Assembly: GCF_901827175.1 (NCBI RefSeq)
Contig: NZ_LR594662.1
Location: forward strand, 5,394,001-5,458,000
From: Variovorax sp. RA8
GTDB lineage: Bacteria > Pseudomonadota > Gammaproteobacteria > Burkholderiales > Burkholderiaceae_C
Reading direction: 5' to 3'
DNA: 64,000 bases
A model generated the notes under the pieces. That model searched no databases and was not told the origin of the DNA. It saw nothing but the letters and a program-made list of their open reading frames with translations. Position numbers and translations under genes: made by a program. Positions 56,867 to 64,000 of this stretch are shown in pieces. Positions within the stretch are counted from its first letter, which is position 1; each line of letters begins with the position of its first letter.

Positions 56867-58375
56867 TCAGCGCACGAAGTGCGGCGGAATCTGCGCGTCG
56901 ACATTGACCCAGACGCTCTTGACCTGGGTGTACTCGCGCATCGCGTCGAAGCCCATCTCGCGGCCGTAGCCGCTCTGGCCAACGCCGCCGAAGGGCGAGC
57001 CCGGGTTCACGCGTTTGTAGCTGTTGATCCAGACCATGCCTGCGTGCAGGTCGCGTGCAAGCTTGTGGGCGCGCTGGAGATCGGTGGTCCACAAGCCGCT
57101 GCCGAGGCCATAGTCGGTGCCGTTGGCGATCCGCAGCGCCTCCTCGTCGTCCTTGAAGGTGAGCACGGTGACGAAGGGACCGAAGACCTCTTCCTGTGCC
57201 ACGCGGTCCCGGAAGGACTTGGCACGCACCACCGTCGGCTCGACATAGCAGCCACCGCCCAGGTCGCCGCCGGGCGACTTGCCGCCGGCGAGCACCTCGC
57301 CGCCCTCGCCTTTCGCGACCTCGACGTAGCTCAGCACGCGCTCGCGATGCTGGGCACTGGTCAGCGGGCCCATCTCGGTGGCGTCGTCGAGCGGGTTGCC
57401 CAGGCGGATCGATTGCGCCAGCGGGATGAACTTGTCGAGGAAGGCCTCCGCAATCCTCTCGTGCAGCATCAGGCGCGAGCCCGCGATGCAGGCCTGCCCC
57501 TGGTTGTGGAAGATGGCCCACGCGCTGCCGTTGATGGCGGCCTGCAGGTGGGCGTCCTCGAACACGATGTTGGGCCCCTTGCCGCCGAGCTCCAGCTGCA
57601 CCTTCTTGAGGTTGCCGGCGCTGGCCTGGACGATGCGCCTTCCCGTGGCAGTGCTGCCGGTGAAGGCGATCTTGGCGATCTCCGGATGCTCGGCGATGTA
57701 CTGGCCCGCGACACTGCCCAGGCCCGGCAGCATGTTGACCACGCCTTCGGGCATGCCGGCCTCGGCCATCAGCTCGACGATCTTGAGCGAGGAGAGTGGC
57801 GTGATCTCGGCCGGCTTCATCACGATGCAGTTGCCGGCCGCGAGCGCGGGCGCCATTTTCCAGCTGGTGAACATCAGCGGGAAGTTCCACGGCACCACCT
57901 GGCCGACGATGCCGACCGGCTCGCGCAAGGTGTAGTTGAGGAAGCCCGCCTCCACCGGAATGGTCTCGCCCTGGAACTTGTCGGCCATGCCGCCGAAGTA
58001 GCGGAAGCAGGCTGCGGTGCGCGGCACGTCGAGGCGGCGCGAGTCGCGCACGGGGTGGCCGGTGTCCAGCGACTCCAGCCGCGCCAGCTCCTCGGTGTTG
58101 GCTTCGATCAGGTCGGCGAGCTTCAGCAGGATGCGGCCCCGATCGGCCGCGGCCACGCGGCTCCAGGCAGGGAAGGCGCGCTTGGCCGCGGCGACCGCCT
58201 TGTCGACGTCGGCCTTGCCCGCCAACGCCACCTCGGCGATGGTCGAGTTGTCGTGCGGGTTGAGGGTGGCGAGTGTCTCGCCGGACTCGGCATCGACGAA
58301 GCGGCCATCGATGAAGAGCTGGTGGCGGATCGGCGTCTTGAGGCCGGCAGCCTGCTGGATGTCTGCAAGATTCAT
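56867..58375 (-). CDS. hapE: Aldehyde dehydrogenase, probable 4-hydroxymuconic semialdehyde dehydrogenase
   Basis: A 502-residue NAD(P) aldehyde dehydrogenase. Blocks seen are VPWNFPLMFTSWKMAPALAAGN, FTGSTATGRRIVQ, LELGGKGPNIVFEDAHL with the general base Glu, and the catalytic Cys in NQGQACIAGSRL. ATG 58375 is preferred over the GTG at 58387, which overlaps the GGGAG ribosome site. Between hydroquinone dioxygenase and maleylacetate reductase genes its role is clear: oxidation of 4-hydroxymuconic semialdehyde to maleylacetate. Confidence 0.9.
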   Translation of the reverse strand: MNLADIQQAAGLKTPIRHQLFIDGRFVDAESGETLATLNPHDNSTIAEVALAGKADVDKAVAAAKRAFPAWSRVAAADRGRILLKLADLIEANTEELARLESLDTGHPVRDSRRLDVPRTAACFRYFGGMADKFQGETIPVEAGFLNYTLREPVGIVGQVVPWNFPLMFTSWKMAPALAAGNCIVMKPAEITPLSSLKIVELMAEAGMPEGVVNMLPGLGSVAGQYIAEHPEIAKIAFTGSTATGRRIVQASAGNLKKVQLELGGKGPNIVFEDAHLQAAINGSAWAIFHNQGQACIAGSRLMLHERIAEAFLDKFIPLAQSIRLGNPLDDATEMGPLTSAQHRERVLSYVEVAKGEGGEVLAGGKSPGGDLGGGCYVEPTVVRAKSFRDRVAQEEVFGPFVTVLTFKDDEEALRIANGTDYGLGSGLWTTDLQRAHKLARDLHAGMVWINSYKRVNPGSPFGGVGQSGYGREMGFDAMREYTQVKSVWVNVDAQIPPHFVR

Positions 58376-58401
58376 GATGAGAAGCACTCCCTGTGCAAGG
58401 T

Positions 58402-58878
58402 TCAGCTGTTAGCGGCCTTGCCGGCCAGCCAGGGGTAGCGCGCAGTGTCCTTGCCGGCGTAGTCGGGATCGAGGTAGATGAAGCAGCGCTGGATCAGGAA
58501 GTCGCGCACCTCGAACACGTCGCACCAGCGGCCCGCGCCCCACTCGGGCACGCCGGCACGCCAAGGACCGTCGGCGTGCTCTCCGTAGCTTGTGCCTTCG
58601 CAGGCGAACAGGTCGGTGCCGGTGAAGATCCAGTTGAAGCCTGCGTAGTCGTGGCGGATGGACTTGCCGCGGCTGCCGACTTCGCCGAAGAGCTTGCCGA
58701 TCTCGTCCTTGCCATTCGCCAGGCCCCACTTCGGGAAGTAGACCTGCGCATCGCTGGCGAACAGGTCGAGGATGGAGCCGCCGGTGGAAGTGACGCCGCC
58801 GTTGTCGTAGGCCTTGAGGTATTCGAGCGCCACCGACTTGCGTTGCTCGTCGGTCATGGTTTGACGGGTGAGGGCCAT
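58402..58878 (-). CDS. SnoaL/NTF2-like protein of the hydroquinone operon
   Basis: A 158-residue protein. NTF2-type features are the N-terminal helix RKSVALEYLKAYDNGG, the LDLFASDAQVYFPKWGLANGKDEI turn (shown in part: DLFASDAQVYFPKWG), and the C-terminal strands CDVFEVRDFLIQRCFIYLDPDY. No signal peptide. It lies between the cytochrome c and aldehyde dehydrogenase genes. In this position it could be an isomerase or dehydratase acting on an alicyclic or quinoid intermediate (inference). Confidence 0.85.
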   Translation of the reverse strand: MALTRQTMTDEQRKSVALEYLKAYDNGGVTSTGGSILDLFASDAQVYFPKWGLANGKDEIGKLFGEVGSRGKSIRHDYAGFNWIFTGTDLFACEGTSYGEHADGPWRAGVPEWGAGRWCDVFEVRDFLIQRCFIYLDPDYAGKDTARYPWLAGKAANS

Positions 58879-58895
58879 GGTGAATCTCCTTTTCT

Positions 58896-59267
58896 TCACT
58901 TGAGTGACTGCATGTAGTCGATGAGCGCGGTGCGCTTCTTCGGGTCGTCCTGGAAATAGGCCATCGTGCTGCCCGGCGCGACGGCCTGGGTGTCGGCGAG
59001 CCATTTGTCGAGCAGCGCGCGGTCCCAGGTCTTGCCCTTCATCGCGTCGAGGTACTGCTTCGAGTAGGTGAAGCCGGGGCTGGCCGCGGCGGGCTTGCCG
59101 AGCAGGCCATAGAGATTGGGGCCGACGCCGTTCGGCTCGCCCTTGCCGAAGCTGTGGCATTGCGTGCACGCCGACTGCGCGAGGCGCTGGCCGGGGGACT
59201 GCGCTTGCGCGAGGCTGGCGGCCAGCGCGAGGACGGCAGCGAGCGGGAACAGGAGCGAACGCTTCAT
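58896..59267 (-). CDS. Periplasmic c-type cytochrome (class I, monohaem)
   Basis: A 123-residue exported cytochrome. The signal peptide runs to about residue 22 (AQAQS), the haem-binding CTQCH is at residues 34-38, and the distal Met is in PGSTMAYFQ. The fold and length match cytochrome c-550/c2-like carriers. Its ATG overlaps the flavoprotein stop by 4 bp, so it is translationally coupled to that gene and is very likely its electron acceptor. Confidence 0.93.
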   Translation of the reverse strand: MKRSLLFPLAAVLALAASLAQAQSPGQRLAQSACTQCHSFGKGEPNGVGPNLYGLLGKPAAASPGFTYSKQYLDAMKGKTWDRALLDKWLADTQAVAPGSTMAYFQDDPKKRTALIDYMQSLK

Positions 59268-61012
59268 GCGGCGCTCCTGCCCTCGGCATGGGCCGCGTTC
59301 GCCGCGCGGTAGGCGAAGGCGATGATCGGGCCCAGCGTCGCGCCGCCGGCCCAGTAGGCGCGGCCCGAGGCCGAGGCCACGCAATTGCCGACGCCGTAGA
59401 GGCCGGGGATCGGCTGCTCGCGGGCGTCGAGCACGCGGCCGTTCGTGTCGGTCTTGGGGCCGCCCTTGGTGTCCAGCGTGCCGGCCACGACGAGTGCCGC
59501 GTAGTACGGGCCGGCATCGGCCAGCGGCCACATCGTGGGGTTGCTGCGGTCAGGCTCGGACTTCACGTCGCCGTTGAACAGTTGCTCCACGATGCGCTCG
59601 CCGCGGTGAAAGTCCAGGTCCTTGCCGGTCTTGGCGAACTGGTTGAAGCGCGCGATGGCCGCCTGCAGGTTGGGCAGGAACTCGGGCGCGAGCCGCGCGC
59701 CACCGATGGCGCTCGCGTACCTGGCGAAGCGCTCGTCGATGCCGCGCGCCAGCTCGGCCAGCGTCGCGCCCTTGATCACGTGGCGGTCGTCGGTGCCGGG
59801 CGGCACGATCAGCCGGCCGTACTCCGCGCTGGCCGAGTGCTGCTGCGCGCGCTGGTCCCATATTGCGATGCGCACGAGATTGGGGTACTCGGCCTTGGCG
59901 CCGTCCCACTCGAAGAAGGTCTGCGCCAACTCGTTGTACTGCAGCTTCTCGTTGACGTTGCGCTGGCCGTACTTGTTGACGAAGAGCATGGAATCGCCCG
60001 CCACCGAGAACATGCCGGAGATGGAGCCGTCCTTCGCGATGGCCTTCTCCAGCGGGATCGGACAGGTCCAGGCGTAGTTCATGTTGCGCAGCTGCGCGCC
60101 CAATGCGCCGGCGATCGGCACGAAGTCGCCTTCGTTGCTGGGCGCCGCGCAGCCGCCGAAGATGGGGCCATTGAGGAAGTTCCTGCGCAGCTCCACGTTG
60201 TGGGTGAAGCCACCGGTGGCAAAGATCACGGCCTTGCGCGCACGCAGGCGCACGGTGGCGTCGAGCTCGTCCTTGGCCTCGACGCCGATCACGCGGCCGC
60301 TCTTGTCCTGCAGGATCTTCGTGACGCGCATGCCGGTGCGGATCGGGATGCCGTCCTGCCTGGCCTTGGTCGACAAGGTGCGCACCGCCACCAGGCCGCC
60401 GTCGGACATGCTGGGGATCGCGTCCTTGGGCACCAGCACGCGTCCCTTGGGCGCCTTGTTCTCGGGCAGCTCGGCGAAGTAGTCGGGCACGTCGGCCACG
60501 TGGCGATACGGCAGCGCGCCCCTGGACGCCAGCAGCTCGGCCGCGGGCGAGGCGCTGTCGTAGAAGGCGGAGCACATGTCGTACTCCCACTGCGTGAAGC
60601 CGTACCGCGGATGGTTCGGGTCGTAGCCCTGCGGGTTGGACAGGCGCGCCACGTACTTCAGGAAGTCGGGCTTGGGGTCGGCGATGCCGGCCTTCTTCAT
60701 GGCCTCGTTGTTCGGCACCCAGTACCAGAAGGCGGCCTTGGCGGTGGTGCCGCCGATGCTGCCGGCTTTCTCCAGGATCACCGCGCTGTTGCCTTGCCAG
60801 CGCGCGAACAGCGCCGAGGCCAGGCCGCCCGCGCCGCTGCCGGCGACCACGATGTCGTAGGTGGCGTCGAATGCGGGGGCCGTCGCTGCGTCGGCCTCTT
60901 GCGATGCGAGCCCCAGGGTCGCTGCCGCGACGGCGGCCGAGCCTGCGCCCGCTTGCTGCATGAATCGCCGGCGCGAGTTGGCCCCGGCATCGGACCGGAT
61001 ACGGTCTGCCAT
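59264..61012 (-). CDS. Tat-exported FAD-dependent dehydrogenase (fumarate reductase/KstD-like)
   Basis: A 582-residue flavoprotein. A twin-arginine signal is visible in NSRRRFMQQAG (about residues 13-23), followed by an Ala-rich region. The FAD fold starts IVVAGSGAGGLASALFARW, with EKAGSIGGTTAKAAFWYWVPNN after it and the C-terminal YGVGNCVASASGRAYWAGGATLGP typical of 3-ketosteroid-dehydrogenase / fumarate-reductase-like enzymes. ATG 61012 has GAGGAGA 8 bp upstream. With the coupled cytochrome c it should be a periplasmic dehydrogenase, plausibly one that aromatises a cyclic ketone to hydroquinone (inference). Confidence 0.88.
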   Translation of the reverse strand: MADRIRSDAGANSRRRFMQQAGAGSAAVAAATLGLASQEADAATAPAFDATYDIVVAGSGAGGLASALFARWQGNSAVILEKAGSIGGTTAKAAFWYWVPNNEAMKKAGIADPKPDFLKYVARLSNPQGYDPNHPRYGFTQWEYDMCSAFYDSASPAAELLASRGALPYRHVADVPDYFAELPENKAPKGRVLVPKDAIPSMSDGGLVAVRTLSTKARQDGIPIRTGMRVTKILQDKSGRVIGVEAKDELDATVRLRARKAVIFATGGFTHNVELRRNFLNGPIFGGCAAPSNEGDFVPIAGALGAQLRNMNYAWTCPIPLEKAIAKDGSISGMFSVAGDSMLFVNKYGQRNVNEKLQYNELAQTFFEWDGAKAEYPNLVRIAIWDQRAQQHSASAEYGRLIVPPGTDDRHVIKGATLAELARGIDERFARYASAIGGARLAPEFLPNLQAAIARFNQFAKTGKDLDFHRGERIVEQLFNGDVKSEPDRSNPTMWPLADAGPYYAALVVAGTLDTKGGPKTDTNGRVLDAREQPIPGLYGVGNCVASASGRAYWAGGATLGPIIAFAYRAANAAHAEGRSAA

Positions 61013-61084
61013 TTGTTGTCTCCTCAAGAAGAAGGAAGCGAAGCTCAGAAGGACGCGCCCGCAAGTGCGGCGCGTTATCGCCTG

Positions 61085-62092
61085 TTAAAAGCTCACCGGG
61101 ATCTCGGGGCTCTCGCCCTTCTGGATCTCGTAGACGAGGCTCGGCGAGCCGTTCTCCCACACCAGCAGCATCGAGCGCTTGGGGCTGAAGCCCTGGTGGC
61201 GGCAGTAGGCAGGCATGGCGGCCATGTCGCCGGCCTTCATGATCACGCGGGCCATGGGGCGGCCGGTGTTCTTGTCGCCGCAGTCCCAGTGGATCTCGTC
61301 GGTCATCTGGAAGAACCATTCGACGCGGTCGTTGCCGTGGATGATCGGCAGGATGTGCTCCTCGGTGGTCGGGCACATGAAGCTGTGCTTGACGACCGAG
61401 GTGAAGCTCGGGTTCCATGTGACCTGCGAGCGGCTCAGGAAGCCGAACAGGTTGAAGGCATGGACTTCATTCTCGAAGCCGGGCTCGGGATGCAGCTCGG
61501 GCTGGCCCTGCGGCACATCGGCGAAGGCACGGTTCACCGGCGCGCCGGTGTCGTCGCTGCGCAGCCGGAGGTCGTCCTTCAGGCCCACGCAGCGCTTGGC
61601 GAGTTCGCGGGCGCGGGTGATCTTGGCAGTGTTGTTGCCCTTCTTGCGGCCGTAGGGCGAGCCGGTTTCCTGCGGTGCCGAGAACGGGTCGAAGCTCTCA
61701 TTGGTCCAGTCGTCGAGCATGGCCTCGAAGGTGGCGCGGATCTGGGCAGTGGGGAAGTTCTCCAGCAGGTCGATGCCGGCTTCCTTCATGGTGCCGTTGT
61801 AGCTGCCGGCGTAAAGGTCGACCGATTGGTAGTGGTTGACGGTGCCGACCACGTCGTCGAAGTTGACCCAGCCGTAGAAGAAGCCCCAGGCGACGTCGCG
61901 CATCAGGGCGCGCAGGTAGTTGCCGACGTCCATGGTGTGGCTCATCGGACGGCCGTCCTTGGTCTTCCAGGTGATGTGGGCGAAGTACTCGTCGCGGCGG
62001 AAGCCGAAGCTGCCTAGCGTGAATTGCTTGTAGCCGAGCGAGGCATCGGGCTGGGACGCGATGACGTTGGCGAGCTCTGCGGGTGCGTTCAT
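61085..62092 (-). CDS. hapD: Hydroquinone 1,2-dioxygenase large subunit
   Basis: A 335-residue protein (about 38 kDa) starting at ATG 62092. Together with the 19-kDa partner directly upstream it fits the two-subunit hydroquinone dioxygenase (HapCD/PnpCD) that opens hydroquinone to 4-hydroxymuconic semialdehyde using Fe(II). The cupin-like C-terminal half contains HILPIIHGNDRVEWFFQMTDEIHWD and PAYCRHQGFSPKRSMLLVWENGSP, with several His/Glu that may bind iron. The assignment rests on subunit sizes and the complete downstream pathway as well as sequence. Confidence 0.85.
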   Translation of the reverse strand: MNAPAELANVIASQPDASLGYKQFTLGSFGFRRDEYFAHITWKTKDGRPMSHTMDVGNYLRALMRDVAWGFFYGWVNFDDVVGTVNHYQSVDLYAGSYNGTMKEAGIDLLENFPTAQIRATFEAMLDDWTNESFDPFSAPQETGSPYGRKKGNNTAKITRARELAKRCVGLKDDLRLRSDDTGAPVNRAFADVPQGQPELHPEPGFENEVHAFNLFGFLSRSQVTWNPSFTSVVKHSFMCPTTEEHILPIIHGNDRVEWFFQMTDEIHWDCGDKNTGRPMARVIMKAGDMAAMPAYCRHQGFSPKRSMLLVWENGSPSLVYEIQKGESPEIPVSF

Positions 62093-62115
62093 GGTTGGAC
62101 TCCTCGGGGTTCGGT

Positions 62116-62628
62116 TCAGTGGGTCTGGCAGATGTCGGCCCACTTCTCGATGGAGAGATCGCCCTTGCAGGTCTGCAGCACGATCACGCCGGGCTCGCCG
62201 ACGCTGCGGAACTGGTAGGCGGTGTTCTTCGGCAGCAGGCCCTGGTGGCCGCGCGTGAGCTTCATCCAGCCCATCTTCTTTCCCTTGGGTTCGCCCTTGA
62301 CGAACACCGCGCCGTTCTTCTCTTCATCGCCGACGGCCTGGGCGGCGTCCAGCTTGACCAGGTGCACTTCGACCTCGCCGTCCATGACGAGCGCAAACTC
62401 GTCGTGCGCGCAGGTGTACCAGGGCGAGCTGCCTTCGGCGCGCAGCGTCTCCAGCACGTAGATCTGGTTCTGGCCGAACACGACCTTCTCATAGGGCTTG
62501 CTCTTGCTCGCGATGTCGAAGCAGTTGGACATCGCGTAGTGCTTGACGTCGTCGTCGATGGGCTCGACGTGACCCTTCTCGTAGCTCTTGAGCGAGCCGA
62601 AGCGGGTCTGGTAGGCGGTGGCGGTCAT
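62116..62628 (-). CDS. hapC: Hydroquinone 1,2-dioxygenase small subunit
   Basis: A 170-residue cupin-fold protein (about 19 kDa) from ATG 62628 with ribosome site GGAGACA. It has VLETLRAEGSSPWYTCAHDEFALVMDGEVEVHLV (shown in part: CAHDEFALVMDGEVEVHLV), the first cupin motif, and LTRGHQGLLPKNTAYQFRS, the second. It is 23 bp upstream of the large subunit gene. As first gene of the operon, behind a 161-bp spacer, it follows the LysR gene on the same strand. Confidence 0.86.
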   Translation of the reverse strand: MTATAYQTRFGSLKSYEKGHVEPIDDDVKHYAMSNCFDIASKSKPYEKVVFGQNQIYVLETLRAEGSSPWYTCAHDEFALVMDGEVEVHLVKLDAAQAVGDEEKNGAVFVKGEPKGKKMGWMKLTRGHQGLLPKNTAYQFRSVGEPGVIVLQTCKGDLSIEKWADICQTH

Positions 62629-62713
62629 GGGCTTGTCTCCTTCGGTCATCGGGCAGCGCCGTGCTGCGATGGATGAACTGTAGGAAGCCGGGTGCATCTG
62701 CGGTAGGCCTTGG

Positions 62714-62726
62714 ATGCGGGCCGCAT
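62714..62726. promoter_or_regulatory. Palindromic site candidate in the hydroquinone operon leader
   Basis: ATGCGG, G, CCGCAT: a perfect palindrome of 13 bp, 86 bp before the small-subunit ATG. Related ATGCGG or CTGCGG half-sites lie on each side (62696-62702 and 62736-62742), giving an array with spacing near 22 bp, as expected for a LysR-type regulator. Binding is inferred. Confidence 0.45.
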
Positions 62727-62789
62727 TGTTCGGTGGATGCGGTCAATCGGCAGGGTTTTCCCTGGATTGGCCACGCGAAACGAACGAGG

Positions 62790-63740
62790 CTAGGCGTCGG
62801 TAATCAGGTCGGCGGGAAGCAGTCCCTGCTCGACCATGGCCGCGTCCCAGGGCGCCACCCGCGTGAACGCCGCCGTGATGTGCTCGATGAAGAGCTTGAG
62901 CTTGAAGGCGTTGCGCGAAGTCTCCGCGTAGACCGCGCTGAGCGAGAACGAGGACAGCTGGTGCTCAGGCAGCACCACCTGCAGTTGCCCCTGCAGGATC
63001 GGATCGCCCGCCACCAGCGTCGGCAGGCACACGATGCCGGCGTGCTCCAGCGCATATTCGCGCAGCAGGTGCACGCTGTTCGTCAGCAGGGCCGCAGTCA
63101 TGTAGATCGTCACCTGCTCGCCTGCGTGATGGAAGGTCCACCGGTCGCGGCTCGGATAGCCCGAGTAGAGGCCGAGCCGATGCTTGTGCAGGTCGCGCGG
63201 CGTCTGCGGCACGCCGTTGGCGCGCAGGTACTCGGGCGTGGCGCAGAACACGCGGCGCACGGGGAACAGCGGGCGCGAGATCAGCTCGGTGGAAGCGGCC
63301 GGAAAGATCTGCAACGCGCAGTCCACGCCTGCCTTGACCGGATCGACCACCGCGTCGCTCACGATCAACTCGAGGTGGATGTCGGGGTAGCTGGCCTGGA
63401 AGGCGCGCAGCACCGAGGCCAGGTGGCCCAGCACGAAGCCGGTGAGCGCATGGATCCGCAGGACGCCGGTCGGTCCCGCACGTGCGCCGCGCATCTGGTC
63501 CATGACGTCGTGGGCCCGGCCCACGAGCTCGGTGCAGTCGCGCAGGAAGGCCTGCCCGACATCGCTGAGCCGCACCACGCGCGTGCTGCGGTGGAACAGC
63601 GGCGCGCCCACGTGCTCTTCGAGTTGCTTCACCCGCGCGGTGACTACCGACTTGGCTACGCGCATCTGCCGGGCGGCCTCGGCGAAGCTCTGCGTCTGCG
63701 CAACCCGGACGAATGTCTCTATGTTTTCAAGTCGGTCCAT
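62790..63740 (-). CDS. LysR family transcriptional regulator of the hydroquinone operon
   Basis: A 316-residue regulator from ATG 63740 (a TTG nine bases upstream is less likely). The HTH is FAEAARQMRVAKSVVTARVKQLEEHVG (about residues 20-46; shown in part: AARQMRVAKSVVTARVKQLE), followed by LFHRSTRVVRLSDVGQAFL. The effector domain starts near residue 90 (GPTGVLRIHALTGFVLG). It lies directly upstream of and parallel to the hap operon, not divergent, so it could be read through into the operon or act on the 161-bp spacer. Confidence 0.92.
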   Translation of the reverse strand: MDRLENIETFVRVAQTQSFAEAARQMRVAKSVVTARVKQLEEHVGAPLFHRSTRVVRLSDVGQAFLRDCTELVGRAHDVMDQMRGARAGPTGVLRIHALTGFVLGHLASVLRAFQASYPDIHLELIVSDAVVDPVKAGVDCALQIFPAASTELISRPLFPVRRVFCATPEYLRANGVPQTPRDLHKHRLGLYSGYPSRDRWTFHHAGEQVTIYMTAALLTNSVHLLREYALEHAGIVCLPTLVAGDPILQGQLQVVLPEHQLSSFSLSAVYAETSRNAFKLKLFIEHITAAFTRVAPWDAAMVEQGLLPADLITDA

Positions 63741-63801
63741 GGCCCGCAATGTAGCGGCCGCACGCGGCGTGCGGCCTTGGGGGCGGTGCTAACCTCGGCC
63801 C

Positions 63802-64000
63802 ATGTTCAATCCCACCCAAGAGGAAGTGCGTCGCTTCTTCTGCGATGTCTACGCGAAGAGCCGGCAGGGCCTGCCGATGGAGGCACTGGAGATCATCGCC
63901 AGCCGCTGGATCGACGAGCACCCCGAGTACCACGCCGAACTGGTCGACGCCGAGGCTGCGGTGGCGCGCGTCTACGACGGCGCCGACGGACGCGAGAACC
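63802..64000 (+). CDS. DUF1841 family protein, truncated by the window end
   Basis: The first 66 residues of a DUF1841 protein: MFNPTQEEVRRFFCDVYAKS, then PMEALEIIASRWIDEHPEYHAEL. The family is about 145 residues long, alpha-helical and of unknown function, common in Burkholderiales. It is divergent from the LysR gene with a 61-bp spacer; the 3' part lies beyond the window. Confidence 0.85.
   Translation, partial: MFNPTQEEVRRFFCDVYAKSRQGLPMEALEIIASRWIDEHPEYHAELVDAEAAVARVYDGADGREN

Noticed and set aside
59288..62017. A 909-codon plus-strand open frame opposite the flavoprotein and dioxygenase genes
   Set aside because: Same antisense composition effect; no start signal and no recognisable motif, while the minus-strand genes have strong family signatures.

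Overview
The window looks like a chromosomal accessory region of a high-GC betaproteobacterium of the order Burkholderiales, most likely Comamonadaceae and close to Variovorax. The reasons are the strong GC3 bias, five Bug/TctC-type solute-binding proteins, paired catabolic genes with IclR/LysR/AraC regulators, and the protein families present. This placement is inferred from gene content; no rRNA or other marker gene is in view.

Layout. (1) 1-10.4 kb: catabolic cassettes. A truncated beta-keto acid cleavage enzyme (BKACE) gene is followed by a Bug receptor. Next come a divergent IclR / Bug-FAH hydrolase unit, a TauD-like dioxygenase with a Bug receptor, an AraC regulator, and a second complete BKACE gene followed by a thiamine-diphosphate enzyme. 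(2) 10.6-15.9 kb: a universal stress protein followed by a low-density zone of relics (tyrosine recombinase N-terminus, frameshifted zinc ribbon, GST with an amber codon) around a YdeI-like gene and an alpha/beta hydrolase. (3) 15.9-23 kb: dadA-alr (D-alanine catabolism), mmsA and a class III aminotransferase (beta-alanine / malonate semialdehyde route) with a divergent LysR gene, then an alanine racemase relic. (4) 23-27 kb: IclR, a metallophosphoesterase with a large unassigned C-terminal region, and a Bug receptor. (5) 27.4-33.3 kb: DUF202 membrane proteins, an IS1182-type element, small conserved genes, an RRM RNA-binding protein and a second recombinase relic. (6) 33.6-42.8 kb: an eight-gene operon joining an RpiR/MurR regulator, isoaspartyl peptidase, a Gsi/Dpp-type peptide ABC transporter, a DmpA-type beta-peptidyl aminopeptidase and an M55 D-aminopeptidase. 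(7) 42.9-47.6 kb: a decayed Rhs polymorphic-toxin island with immunity-like genes left behind. (8) 47.9-49.8 kb: LuxR-type regulator and small genes. (9) 50-63.7 kb: a long minus-strand operon that encodes the hydroquinone ring-cleavage pathway (two-subunit hydroquinone dioxygenase, semialdehyde dehydrogenase, maleylacetate reductase). It also carries a FAD dehydrogenase/cytochrome c pair, a Bug receptor and a complete Liv-type ABC transporter. A LysR gene lies just upstream.

How it works together: the region reads as a set of import-plus-degradation modules. Each Bug receptor sits beside a different enzyme set and no TctA/TctB membrane partner is present. The most novel-looking items are the integrated unusual-peptide scavenging operon, the hydroquinone operon with a secreted flavoprotein/cytochrome pair, the metallophosphoesterase C-terminal region, and the twin Rhs deletion scars where an immunity-like gene overlaps the last codons of a destroyed toxin.
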